From positions 682,001 to 746,000 of the forward strand of contig CABHOK010000002.1 in the NCBI GenBank assembly GCA_902168205.1: a stretch of 64,000 bases of DNA, written 5' to 3'. Of this stretch, positions 26,723 to 34,645 are shown one piece after another. Position 1 is the stretch's first letter; the number at the start of each line of letters is the position of its first letter. The stretch is from an uncultured Chitinophaga sp. (GTDB taxonomy: Bacteria > Bacteroidota > Bacteroidia > Cytophagales > Cyclobacteriaceae). A program made the translations under genes and the position numbers. The notes beneath the pieces were generated by a model. That model was given only the letters and a program-made list of their open reading frames with translations, was not told where the DNA came from and did not search any database.

Positions 26723-27496
26723 TTAGTCGGAGAGTGGTTTCAGGTCTGTTTGAAGAAATGATTGATAGGTTAGCATCGTTGCGATCATTATAAATGTAAT
26801 AGGTAATGTTATTGCTGTCGGATTACCATCGAAGGGATTGTGATAATTTCCGGATGTTGCTTCGCCATTGATGGTGTAGAGTGTTCTGACGAGGTGTAGT
26901 GGCAGCCACTTCAATTCGATGCTCCATATACCTGCTGCAACTCTAAAGAGTATACCTTCGGAGAAATTCCATGCGAGGTATATGATGAATCCTATAGCGG
27001 GCGACCGCACAATAAACACCAGGCTCATCAAAAGCATTGCGTATGACAATGTGGAGAGGGCAAGTTGGCAAAATAGTTTCATGCATTGAAATATAGTTAT
27101 ATCCGATAGTACAGATGCGGTATATGCCGATGCTATAAATGAAATAATGCCGAGTACTGAAAAGTATGAAGCTATTGAGGCGCAGTACAATAATTTGGAT
27201 AGAAAGTAATCCTTCCTTGATCTGGCAAAAACGAATCTGTTGATATATCCGTTGGACAATTCTTGTCCAATAAAAAGAATAATCCAGATGGGAAGAAATA
27301 TATAGGATTGTATATAAGAGATAATGGCGAAGGACAGATTGGCGATGAACTCTGCTTCTGTGAGCGCTTCGTCCTGTATACTCATATCAGAGATAATGAT
27401 TAAGGCGAGTGGAAGCACGATCGTAGTCACGATCAGCAACCAGCGTGAAAATTTTCTGTGCAGGATTTTGTCAACTTCTATTTTTATAAGTCTCAT
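26723..27496 (-). CDS. ABC-2 type transporter permease
   Basis: A 257-residue membrane protein with six predicted helices and a short cytoplasmic N-terminus (MRLIKIEVDKILHRKFSRW), typical of ABC-2 permeases such as those in lantibiotic self-protection or bacitracin-type exporters. Examples of helices: YIFLPIWIILFIGQELSNGYI (read in part) and GIISFIASAYTAS. It starts five bases after the ATPase gene ends, so the two are one transporter. The substrate is unknown; the neighbour encoding a Cys-rich lipoprotein suggests self-protection or export related to it. Confidence 0.85.
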   Translation of the reverse strand: MRLIKIEVDKILHRKFSRWLLIVTTIVLPLALIIISDMSIQDEALTEAEFIANLSFAIISYIQSYIFLPIWIILFIGQELSNGYINRFVFARSRKDYFLSKLLYCASIASYFSVLGIISFIASAYTASVLSDITIFQCMKLFCQLALSTLSYAMLLMSLVFIVRSPAIGFIIYLAWNFSEGILFRVAAGIWSIELKWLPLHLVRTLYTINGEATSGNYHNPFDGNPTAITLPITFIMIATMLTYQSFLQTDLKPLSD

Positions 27497-27501
27497 ATCG
27501 T

Positions 27502-28167
27502 TTACCGGAGAATATTGATGTAGGCTTGTTCAAGATCACCGTATGTCTTAAGAAGGTCATCGGTCAGTGCGTTCTGTACCAGTACACCATGCTTTAGAAA
27601 CAGGATACGGTCACATACTTTTTCAATATCGGATAGCGCATGACTGGTGATCAGAAAAGATGTTCGGGCAGCTTTCTCTTTCAGAATCAGGTTTCTCAGA
27701 TTCAGGATAGAATCTATATCCAGATGGTTTGTGGGTTCATCCAGGAAAATAAGATCGTTGTGCCGGGCAAATGCAAGCAGGAGAGAAACCCGCTGCTTCA
27801 TTCCGGAGGATAGCTTGCTATAGGGAGCATCCAGGTAATCAATCGAAAAGACAGACAGGCATTCATCAATGCGCTTTTGATCGAGCCCGAGTAAGGTTGC
27901 ATAATGCTGTATATTTCGGATAACAGTCATGTCATCGAAAAAACCTTTTCGCGCTATAGCCATACCAATCTTCAAATCGGTATGGGTTATAAATGAACCC
28001 GATGTTGGTTGCATCATACCCAGCAGGATGTTTAGCAGCGTAGTTTTACCAGAGCCGTTGGGCCCGATCAAACCTATAATTTCACCTTGTCCAATGGAGA
28101 ATTCTATACATGAAAGTACTTGCTTCTGTGCAAAATTTTTGGACAGGTTTTGTGAGAGAAGTAACAT
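27502..28167 (-). CDS. ABC transporter ATP-binding protein
   Basis: ATG 28167 (MLLLSQNLSKNFAQKQ) is preferred to the longer frame from 28215, which would begin in the hairpin region. Motifs: Walker A GPNGSGKTTLLN, signature KLSSGMKQRV, Walker B LIFLDEPTNHLD and the H-loop ITSHALS. About 221 residues, a stand-alone NBD of the multidrug/bacteriocin-immunity kind (CcmA-like). It powers the permease encoded immediately downstream. An 11-bp perfect inverted repeat lies between this gene and the lipoprotein gene. Confidence 0.92.
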   Translation of the reverse strand: MLLLSQNLSKNFAQKQVLSCIEFSIGQGEIIGLIGPNGSGKTTLLNILLGMMQPTSGSFITHTDLKIGMAIARKGFFDDMTVIRNIQHYATLLGLDQKRIDECLSVFSIDYLDAPYSKLSSGMKQRVSLLLAFARHNDLIFLDEPTNHLDIDSILNLRNLILKEKAARTSFLITSHALSDIEKVCDRILFLKHGVLVQNALTDDLLKTYGDLEQAYINILR

Positions 28168-28194
28168 GATGTTGATAAGATTTACTGTAAAGAA

Positions 28195-28227
28195 TATACA
28201 GTACCCATCTACCACAGGTACTGTATA
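28195..28227 (-). promoter_or_regulatory. 11-bp perfect inverted repeat between lipoprotein and ABC genes
   Basis: TATACAGTACC (28195-28205) and GGTACTGTATA (28217-28227) are exact inverted copies around an 11-nt loop. On the minus strand a T7 run precedes the stem but none follows, so it is not a standard terminator. The related words TTTACTGTAA (28181-28190) and ACAGTATAC (28901-28909, upstream of the lipoprotein start) repeat the half-site. Operator for the local HTH protein or an attenuator are both possible. Confidence 0.55.
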
Positions 28228-28236
28228 AAAAAATGA

Positions 28237-28863
28237 TTAATCTACCGTACAGCCATCAATGGCACAGGATATTACCTCTTCCGCGAAGCAGTATCCGAAA
28301 TTTATATAGCATATAGATTTATCAAACCAGTTCAGTTTTTGTATGCGGGCACCAGCACAATCATAAGCGCCACCTTTCTTGGTGATGTCGTTACACTTAG
28401 GTTCTTTTCTCGCATTGGCTGACCTTGTTGTTCGACTTCCGGTAATCACTGAATTTTCAAGTGAAACCTGTAAGCTTCCCGTTTCGGTAGTAAAGATGAA
28501 ATCACCGCTGAATTTGCCGGTTTCAATTTCAGATGGAATCTGATCGGTTGGTGTACTTGTTTGTGTTTCGATGATCGCTATATATATCAGATCATATTGA
28601 TCATTGAACAACGCAAGAATCCCTTTCTTGTCTTCTTGTCCGCTGAAAGGAATTACCAGGCTTTTCTTCTTTGAGGTTGTGAATTGTGAATTCGCTGCAT
28701 TCAACGATGTTAACGGCACGTCCAGTTTTTTAAATTGATCGGAGGCAATGACAGAATTTGTCAGAGATTCGGTCTCATTAACCGGTGCTATATCATCCTG
28801 CTGTTCACATGAAATAAAAAGACTGATCATTATAATCGAGCACATTGTAATAATGGATCTCAT
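28237..28863 (-). CDS. Lipoprotein with Cys-rich C-terminus, unrecognised family
   Basis: ATG 28863 gives a short signal sequence with lipobox ending in FISC (Cys19), which predicts an outer- or inner-membrane lipoprotein of about 208 residues. The middle (SKKKSLVIPFSGQEDKKGI, DLIYIAIIE, GKFSGDFIFTTETGSL) is a beta-rich region, reminiscent of small sensory or carrier folds. The last 55 residues carry six cysteines (KCN, DCA, ICY, YCF, SCA, GCT), which would form disulfides outside the cytoplasm. I do not recognise the family; Cys-rich bacteriocin-like lipoproteins next to ABC pairs occur in Bacteroidota, so an antagonism or surface-signal role is inferred only from context. Confidence 0.75.
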   Translation of the reverse strand: MRSIITMCSIIMISLFISCEQQDDIAPVNETESLTNSVIASDQFKKLDVPLTSLNAANSQFTTSKKKSLVIPFSGQEDKKGILALFNDQYDLIYIAIIETQTSTPTDQIPSEIETGKFSGDFIFTTETGSLQVSLENSVITGSRTTRSANARKEPKCNDITKKGGAYDCAGARIQKLNWFDKSICYINFGYCFAEEVISCAIDGCTVD

Positions 28864-29002
28864 TAGTATATATATTATAGTCTCCAGAAATCTGTCTGGA
28901 ACAGTATACAAATCTGGTCGACCTTAGATTGCATGCCGAAATGTATAGTTGGTCCGTGAAATGAAATTGCACGGAAACAATATTGTAGAATATATATATA
29001 GT

Positions 29003-29260
29003 TTAGAAGGTCACCTCCGATATAGGTGTGATCGAAAAGTCAATAATGAGATCAAAGTCCTTCTCTGTATAATAGAACGTTTCGCGGGTTCTGCTGTATT
29101 TTATAGTGGCTCCGTAGTCTTTAAAGAATCCGAATATATTGTACAGCTGTCTTGTACTTACGCCCAGTCTTGCAGCGAATTTTCTCGGACTTCCTGTGCA
29201 TTCTTTTTTAATAAGCATGTTGGCGGTTTTGATTCTTTCAATTGCTTTGATTACATCCAT
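29003..29260 (-). CDS. Small HTH-domain protein, 85 aa
   Basis: A small soluble protein. The segment GSPRKFAARLGVSTRQLYNIFGFFKDYGATIKYSR (read in part) is a predicted helix-turn-helix with wing, similar to the short HTH proteins that Bacteroidota place beside small secreted-peptide loci. Ends with an acidic/hydrophobic strand (TFYYTEKDFDLIIDF). The 139 bp to the lipoprotein start contain a TCCAGA/TCTGGA hairpin (about 28883-28900) and the ACAGTATAC word. A local regulator is likely by position and fold; not proven. Confidence 0.7.
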   Translation of the reverse strand: MDVIKAIERIKTANMLIKKECTGSPRKFAARLGVSTRQLYNIFGFFKDYGATIKYSRTRETFYYTEKDFDLIIDFSITPISEVTF

Positions 29261-29517
29261 AATGCATTAGTGTTAGAATTTATAGCCGGGTGTTTGTTTA
29301 AGCATTCGAAAATGTTCTATCTCACGCATGCGTTCTGATAGGTATATATCGATAATGATCTGCTCTAAAAATGCTATTAAAAAATATAGTCAGCAGCGAG
29401 AAGGTTGGTTAAGGCATCCCGCATTTGCGGTAATAAAATGTTAGCAAGCTGCACCGATAATGCAAGCTTCACCGGCTTTAGGGTATAGCTTTATTGAGTA
29501 GTAAGACTGTAAATGAA

Positions 29518-29554
29518 TGAAATTTTATTTCTTTATTTTTGAAATAAAATTTCA
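29518..29554 (+). promoter_or_regulatory. 14-bp perfect inverted repeat overlapping a promoter
   Basis: TGAAATTTTATTTC (29518-29531) and GAAATAAAATTTCA (29541-29554) are exact inverted repeats separated by 9 nt. The right arm starts at the last base of a TTG (29539-29541) that serves as the -33 box of a Bacteroidota promoter (next entry), as expected for a repressor's operator. Confidence 0.6.
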
Positions 29555-29571
29555 ATTTAATAGTACTTTTG
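29539..29571 (+). promoter_or_regulatory. Bacteroidota-type promoter without a known gene
   Basis: TTG (29539-29541), 22-nt spacer, TACTTTTG (29564-29571). The match to the -33/-7 consensus is good. Transcription would run rightward from about 29578, opposite to all surrounding genes, into the 3' end of the 29688-29912 gene. Confidence 0.6.
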
Positions 29572-29687
29572 TACTATGGATGGGATGTATCAGGCTGTTT
29601 TTCTGAAGGCAAAATGCAATGCTAACGCACGAGCTGCGACAGTATAGATGAAGAAGATAGTATACAATTACAGGAAAGAGGTGCCCT

Positions 29688-29912
29688 TTAGAACTTATCC
29701 GGCACCTGTACAATACGAAGTACGATTTCGTGTGGATCGCCATCTTTGTCGAGAAGGCTGAAGCGTACCATGGGGTTGTCTCTGCGGATGTTGGTTTCTA
29801 CATGGATCACCTGGTTATTCTGCAGATGTTTTTCAATTTCCTTTTGAAGGACATATAGTGCATTTGCAAAATCAACTTCAATGGGACTCGGATTATAAGA
29901 GGACGTCTTCAT
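29688..29912 (-). CDS. Conserved-looking small hypothetical protein, 74 aa
   Basis: A 74-residue soluble protein with no signal peptide: an N-terminal helix (VDFANALYVLQKEIEKHL) followed by three or four beta-strands (QVIHVETNIR, PMVRFSLLD, HEIVLRIVQVP). The amphipathic pattern and plausible start argue for a real gene. It is monocistronic on the minus strand and preceded by the repeat-rich hairpin at 29931-30012. I do not recognise a family and offer no function. Confidence 0.62.
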   Translation of the reverse strand: MKTSSYNPSPIEVDFANALYVLQKEIEKHLQNNQVIHVETNIRRDNPMVRFSLLDKDGDPHEIVLRIVQVPDKF

Positions 29913-29930
29913 CTTGGGGGTGTTTGTTTT

Positions 29931-30012
29931 ACAGTTATCCGTTAATTGTTACAGGTTATTCGTATCCGTTACAGGTTGTTCGTCATTGCTGAGTAACATG
30001 AATAACCTGTAA
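29931..30012. repeat. GTTACAGGTTATTCG direct and inverted repeats
   Basis: GTTACAGGTTATTCG (29948-29962) is repeated at 29968-29982 with one change, and TTACAGGTTATTC (29949-29961) is inverted exactly at 30000-30012 (13 bp). The opening ACAGTTATCCGTTAAT word is the same vocabulary as the ends of the elements at 1281 and 15564, but the CTTTGTG/CTCTGCG core is absent. Lies between fabH and the small hypothetical gene. Confidence 0.6.
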
Positions 30013-30026
30013 TGGATAAAATAGCT

Positions 30027-31028
30027 TTACCACCGGATCAGAGCAGAGGCCCAGGTAAACCCACTGCCGAAGGCGGCTAAACAAATTAAATCATTTTCTT
30101 TGATTTTACCTTCAGCCCAGGCTTCACTCAATGCAATTGGAATGGAAGCGGCTGTTGTATTCCCGTAACGCATAATGTTATTATATACCTGGTCGCCCGA
30201 GAGCGCCAGCTTTTCCTGAATATACTGGCTGATGCGCAGGTTAGCCTGGTGTGGAACCAGCAGGTTAATATCTTCTTTGGTAAGTTTGTTTGCATCAAGA
30301 GCCTCCTGAATTACTTCCATGAAGCGCACCACGGCATGCTTGAATACCTGGTTGCCGTTCATAACAACTTTAAAGGTAGAGGTATCCGTGATCTGCTCAG
30401 GCTGTCGTTCTTTGTGTGGACGACTGCTGCCCGGATCTTTTACATATAGCTCTTCTGCGAATGCTCCATCGGAGTGGAGGTGTGTTGAAAGAATGCCTGG
30501 CTTATCCGAAGGTTGAAGTATAACGGCACCGGCACCATCACCAAAAATCACAGCAGTATTGCGTCCGCGGGTTGTAATGTCGAGCGCGGTGGATTGAATC
30601 TCTGCACCTACTACCAGGATCGTTTTATACATGCCGGTCTTGATAAACTGGTCGGCAACCGAGAGTGCATATATAAATCCGGAGCACGCATTCCGAATAT
30701 CGAGCGCTGCGATTTTTCCATCCAGACCTAATTCGCGTTGCAACAATACACCGGATCCGGGAAAAAAGTAGTCGGGCGTGATGGTGGCAAATACAATAAA
30801 GTCTATATCTGTAGCCTGAAGTTTAGCACGTTCCAGCGCCATGCGTGTAGCCTTGGCAGCCATGTTGGCAACGGTATCCGTCTCCGGATTCATCCATCTT
30901 CGTTCATGTATACCGGTGCGCTCAACGATCCACTCGTTGTTCGTATCCATGATCGTTGACAGATATTCATTGGTGATAATGTTATCCGGAACATGATGCC
31001 CGAGTCCTACAATTTTGGAATGACGCAT
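30027..31028 (-). CDS. fabH: 3-oxoacyl-ACP synthase III (FabH-type)
   Basis: The ATG at 31028 (MRHSKIVGLGHHVPD) is chosen because the upstream ATG (31052) lies inside the TACCTTTG promoter box. The catalytic triad is readable: Cys in IRNACSGFIYAL, His in LLVPHQANLRI and Asn in MRYGNTTAASIPIAL. FabH condenses acetyl- or branched-chain acyl-CoA with malonyl-ACP to begin fatty-acid synthesis. About 333 residues, normal. It is not in a fab operon (no plsX, rpmF or acpP beside it), so it may be a housekeeping or secondary KASIII; several copies are common in Bacteroidota. Confidence 0.93.
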   Translation of the reverse strand: MRHSKIVGLGHHVPDNIITNEYLSTIMDTNNEWIVERTGIHERRWMNPETDTVANMAAKATRMALERAKLQATDIDFIVFATITPDYFFPGSGVLLQRELGLDGKIAALDIRNACSGFIYALSVADQFIKTGMYKTILVVGAEIQSTALDITTRGRNTAVIFGDGAGAVILQPSDKPGILSTHLHSDGAFAEELYVKDPGSSRPHKERQPEQITDTSTFKVVMNGNQVFKHAVVRFMEVIQEALDANKLTKEDINLLVPHQANLRISQYIQEKLALSGDQVYNNIMRYGNTTAASIPIALSEAWAEGKIKENDLICLAAFGSGFTWASALIRW

Positions 31029-31049
31029 TCGATTGAATTTTAAAAACGA

Positions 31050-31057
31050 CAAAGGTA
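31050..31057 (-). promoter_or_regulatory. -7 box of the fabH promoter
   Basis: Forward CAAAGGTA reads TACCTTTG on the minus strand, a perfect TAnnTTTG box about 22 bp upstream of ATG 31028. It implies a leader of about 15 nt. No matching -33 CAA is at the expected place on the plus strand. Confidence 0.55.
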
Positions 31058-31139
31058 GCGAATTGTCGGCAATGAAGCGTTAGTGCGCGGAATGTAGCGC
31101 CTTAGCGATTTTTTAGAGACTGTGTGTTTAAACTCTTAT

Positions 31140-31218
31140 TGGCTTCTGGCTGCAGCCGCTGGCTACAGGGTAGAGTATATTCAATTGTATTATCCAGTGG
31201 CCAGAAGCCAGTAGCCAG
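31140..31218. repeat. CTTCTGGC/GCCAGAAG hairpin-forming repeat
   Basis: TGGCTTCTGGC (31140-31150) is the exact inverse of GCCAGAAGCCA (31200-31210), and CTGGCTAC (31159-31166) is the inverse of GTAGCCAG (31211-31218). The two arms occur in the same order on both sides, so only one pair can form at once. The words recur at 12093-12240 and in the 22515-22755 gap. Confidence 0.65.
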
Positions 31219-31224
31219 AGGCCC

Positions 31225-34065
31225 TTACTTCAATAGTCCCTGTATCTTCTCGATTGATACCTGTGTGGTTGGATTGAAGTCTCGGCCCCCTATATATTTC
31301 AATAGACTGTGGCGCAGCTGTCGTGCTTCCGCGCGGGCGCTCATGTTGGAGGTCAGGTCGATAGAAGAGACCAATAGTTTTCCTTTACCGACTTTACATT
31401 CGAATACAAGGCCGAGCGGCCGGGCGGTGACCCAATCATCGATTACGCGAACAATGGGTTTTATATTTGGATCAACAGCATCCAGTCGGATCGCGGTGGA
31501 ATGACTCATGGCATCCCACCATTGCCAGTTGCTGTGATACTGTGTCGGGAACAAGTCCAGTGCCGGGTGCTTCGGGTTGCATAGTATACCCAATGTATGC
31601 GGAGCTTGCCGGCTTGTCCAGGCGGTATTCCAGAATATACTGGAGAAACCTATCGCTATATCTCCGCCAGCTTCCGGCTTTATACTTCCTTTTTTGAGCG
31701 ACAGCAGTACGGTACCACCACGATTCAATTGATCAATAGTTTTCTTATCCAACTGATCAACAATCAATATGCGACTGGTATCTATACGCGATAATTCTGC
31801 AGGGTAAACAAAAAAGTCCCACTGGTTGGTATATTTCCCAACAGAGATTTGCAACGTGAGCATCGATTCACGTTTGATGTCAGCAAGGGACTGCTTGATC
31901 CTGCCAACAACAATACCATTGCCAACAGGTAAAGCCGTAGAAGGTAAATTTCCGGTATATATAGGTTTTCCTGCACGATCTTTTATCTGCCATGATACGA
32001 TAGTATTCGCGATGGACTGGCCGGAAAAGTTCGCTACCTCAACCGGTATAGTCAATGTCTCATGATTGAGGTAAATCATTTTCTCAAATCTTGCCAATGG
32101 AACAACCCGATTACAGAAGCGACTGAACTCTTCTGCGGTTACATAACCTTTCTCTTTCCAGAAGGGATTAAGCACACCAACCAACGCAGTACCTTGTCCT
32201 GGAAAGTCATGAAGATCTAGAAGTTGAAAGCCGGCAAAATTCTTGGTTCGAAGCGCAGCCTCTATATCTGCTTTATAGCAGAGCGTTTGTAGTTTTCCAG
32301 ATGCAAGTAGAAAACTATCAGCCAGCATCTGCATGCCGTTGCGTGTTAGTTTCTCCTGGAAGATCTCGAAGTTTCTGGGTTTCAATACACCATCATATTG
32401 AGAAATCTCTTTGAAGTCAGGGTATACACACCACTGACCAATTTCGTGACTAACTGTTGGTTTTGTCCATTTGGAAATTTCGTTGCTCCAGTCGTAGGAG
32501 AAACGCGGAGATAATTTATTGATGATACTGTTCAGGCCTTCATCCCAATGTTGAATACGCGGGTCAGGCAGGTTGTGATAATCACTTGCTTCCAGGGCAG
32601 GCCAGCCTGCGCCAGCGGTATATAGTCTTCGCGCATCTTTAGCTTTCCAATAGGTTACGAACTTGTCCAGATATACGGTATGTTTTCTGCCACTGGGTTC
32701 GTTTCCATAGGCCATGAAACAAAACGATGGATGGTTTCCGTAGGTATCTACAATTCGTTTACTCTCATCATATATATACTGATCGATCGGGGCACCGTCA
32801 CCAAGTTCGGTTCCCTGGTTTGCCCACGATGAACATTCTATTTGTAAATATACTCCTAAACTATCGGCAACATTGAACGCTGCTTCCGGTGGACACCACG
32901 AATGAAAACGCACGTGATTAAGTCCAAATGATTTTACGGTGTTGAATATATGAATCCATTCACGTGGTGTTGTTGGCGGATAACCTGTTTTCGGAAAGAT
33001 GGCGCACTCAAGTGTGCCGCGTAAAAATATAGGCGTATCGTTTATCGTAAATTGTGTTCCCTGCCGCGATACATTTCGCATTCCAAACTGAACAACTTTG
33101 GATTCTGATTTCTTTCCGGATGACAAACTCACCTGAAGTTTATAGAGGTTAGGCATAAACTCACTCCACGGTAAAATTTTTTCAGTGATCGGGTATTCAA
33201 TCTGAATTTCATTTTTGCCAGGTACCAATGCTATACTCTTCGAAATTGCAGGGTATGATTTACCCGAAGCTGAGACAAATGCATGCAGCGTTGATTTTAT
33301 CTTTTTCGCAGATGTACTGGTAACAACAGCCGTGATTGATACTTTGTTAGTTGCCAGGTTAGGGTATATTTTGATATCAGAAAGATAAGTTGCCGGCCTT
33401 GCGCGCACTTCCAGTTTTCCTATGATACCGTTCCAGTTTGATTGTGTGTGATCGGAAATGCTGTGAGAGTTTTGTCCTACACTGATTTCTTTTATGCGAT
33501 TATCCACGCGAATGGTTATGGTATGGCGGCCCGGTTTCAGCGGAGTGCGGAGGAAGTATTGATGCGGAGCTCCGAGACTGTTTTGCATACCAATCTTCAT
33601 GGTATCGACCCAGAGTATAGTTTCCCAATGTGCCCGTTCGATAAAAACTTCAATAACGCTTTGATTCCAATCAACCGGAACATCGATCGTTTTTTGATAC
33701 CAAGCTGCCCCGTTATAGTATTTCACGGGCTGTAACCAGAACGGCACTTTTACATTTCCGGGTTCGCGATACGGTTTATACTCGTCCGTTTTGAAATACG
33801 ATGAATCAACAATGGAACCTATCCAGGGGGTGTTGGGTGTAATATCATCACCTATAGCATTGGTGGTCAGTGATCCGGGCAGTTGAAGAGTTCCTTCCAG
33901 CCGTTGACTGAACCATTTTTGTTTAATGCCCACATCATCGCGGTCAAGACGATAATTCCATTCTCCGGATAAATCTATATAGCTGACCGTGTTGTTGGGT
34001 AATTTTTGCGCGAATGCATTTGTAAGTATAGTAATGAGTAAAGTGATAACGAGAAATCTGATCAT
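31225..34065 (-). CDS. Glycoside hydrolase family 2 (beta-galactosidase/glucuronidase-like)
   Basis: A 946-residue secreted enzyme with signal peptide (residues 1-19, cleavage after NAFA), a jelly-roll sugar-binding domain (about 25-220), an Ig-like domain (about 225-335) and a TIM barrel (about 340-640). The catalytic acid/base is Glu456 in AYGNEPSGR and the nucleophile Glu541 in TVSHEIGQW. A C-terminal beta-rich region of about 250 residues is longer than in short GH2 enzymes and may bind substrate. It should cleave terminal beta-sugars from glycans in the periplasm; exact sugar not inferable. No SusCD pair or sulfatase is beside it. Confidence 0.9.
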   Translation of the reverse strand: MIRFLVITLLITILTNAFAQKLPNNTVSYIDLSGEWNYRLDRDDVGIKQKWFSQRLEGTLQLPGSLTTNAIGDDITPNTPWIGSIVDSSYFKTDEYKPYREPGNVKVPFWLQPVKYYNGAAWYQKTIDVPVDWNQSVIEVFIERAHWETILWVDTMKIGMQNSLGAPHQYFLRTPLKPGRHTITIRVDNRIKEISVGQNSHSISDHTQSNWNGIIGKLEVRARPATYLSDIKIYPNLATNKVSITAVVTSTSAKKIKSTLHAFVSASGKSYPAISKSIALVPGKNEIQIEYPITEKILPWSEFMPNLYKLQVSLSSGKKSESKVVQFGMRNVSRQGTQFTINDTPIFLRGTLECAIFPKTGYPPTTPREWIHIFNTVKSFGLNHVRFHSWCPPEAAFNVADSLGVYLQIECSSWANQGTELGDGAPIDQYIYDESKRIVDTYGNHPSFCFMAYGNEPSGRKHTVYLDKFVTYWKAKDARRLYTAGAGWPALEASDYHNLPDPRIQHWDEGLNSIINKLSPRFSYDWSNEISKWTKPTVSHEIGQWCVYPDFKEISQYDGVLKPRNFEIFQEKLTRNGMQMLADSFLLASGKLQTLCYKADIEAALRTKNFAGFQLLDLHDFPGQGTALVGVLNPFWKEKGYVTAEEFSRFCNRVVPLARFEKMIYLNHETLTIPVEVANFSGQSIANTIVSWQIKDRAGKPIYTGNLPSTALPVGNGIVVGRIKQSLADIKRESMLTLQISVGKYTNQWDFFVYPAELSRIDTSRILIVDQLDKKTIDQLNRGGTVLLSLKKGSIKPEAGGDIAIGFSSIFWNTAWTSRQAPHTLGILCNPKHPALDLFPTQYHSNWQWWDAMSHSTAIRLDAVDPNIKPIVRVIDDWVTARPLGLVFECKVGKGKLLVSSIDLTSNMSARAEARQLRHSLLKYIGGRDFNPTTQVSIEKIQGLLK

Positions 34066-34645
34066 ATAGGTTGATGGTATATTAATCGAAGCTTCGAAAA
34101 AATCGCGGATGGCGAAATGGAGGATATGATGAAAAGGATGGATTTTCTTATGATGCTGTTACCACGGTTGTCCTTAAAACGCCTTTTTGAAAGGTAAAAG
34201 GCGAATTCAATGGATTTCGCGCGTGGAGGAATGACCGCTAGACTGCTATACTATATATAGGCAAGCTATACGGAGAAATCATTCATTTGATTCTGTGGCC
34301 ATGTTCAGCGCCCCATGAACTCATCAGAATGGGATTAAAGTGTGTTTACAGTACAGTAGGCATATAGCATATTATATATATAGGTACATTTTTACTTTGT
34401 AAAATAATGAATGCACTCATCGTTGATCCTTCACTTTTTTAACTAACATTGATCCTTGTTATAAGTATTGTTCAATAAAAACGTTAAGAGTAAGATGAAA
34501 AAAAGTACACTAAATTTGAGAACGGAAAAAGGTAGAGCGCAATCGAACCATCGTGTTCCTATACTTTCAGGTGTTGTTATGATGGCTATTATATAAAATT
34601 GACTTTCAAATTTACTTCAGCAAGTCAATGTGAGTGATATTTACT
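34066..34645. other. 580-bp intergenic region, A/T-rich
   Basis: The longest gene-free stretch in the window. It contains TATATA-rich segments (34248-34258, 34371-34383), a TCGAAGCTTCGA palindrome near 34088 and a single small ORF at 34495-34596 (separate entry). A near-match -7 box TACTTTG lies around 34392. No family-level coding signal, IS end or tRNA is visible. Confidence 0.5.
34495..34596 (+). CDS. Possible 33-aa peptide gene
   Basis: ATG 34495 opens a 33-codon frame that begins MKKSTLNLRTEKGRAQ and ends in a hydrophobic SGVVMMAII. The Lys-rich start with a LNL motif and then a short variable tail is reminiscent of RiPP-type leader peptides from Bacteroidota, and the gene stands alone in an A/T-rich gap, preceded by A-rich sequence (AATAAAAACG). 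There is no modification enzyme or transporter next to it. A chance frame is the main alternative. Confidence 0.3.
   Translation: MKKSTLNLRTEKGRAQSNHRVPILSGVVMMAII

Larger units (their letters stand above)
29261..29687. other. 427-bp intergenic region
   Basis: Apart from the inverted repeat and promoter at 29518-29571 I see no gene with family features. A 23-codon frame (29576-29647, starting just after the promoter) and a 37-codon frame from 29648 that overlaps the next gene antisense are open, without support. A small palindrome CCGCATTTGCGG is at about 29419-29430. Confidence 0.5.
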
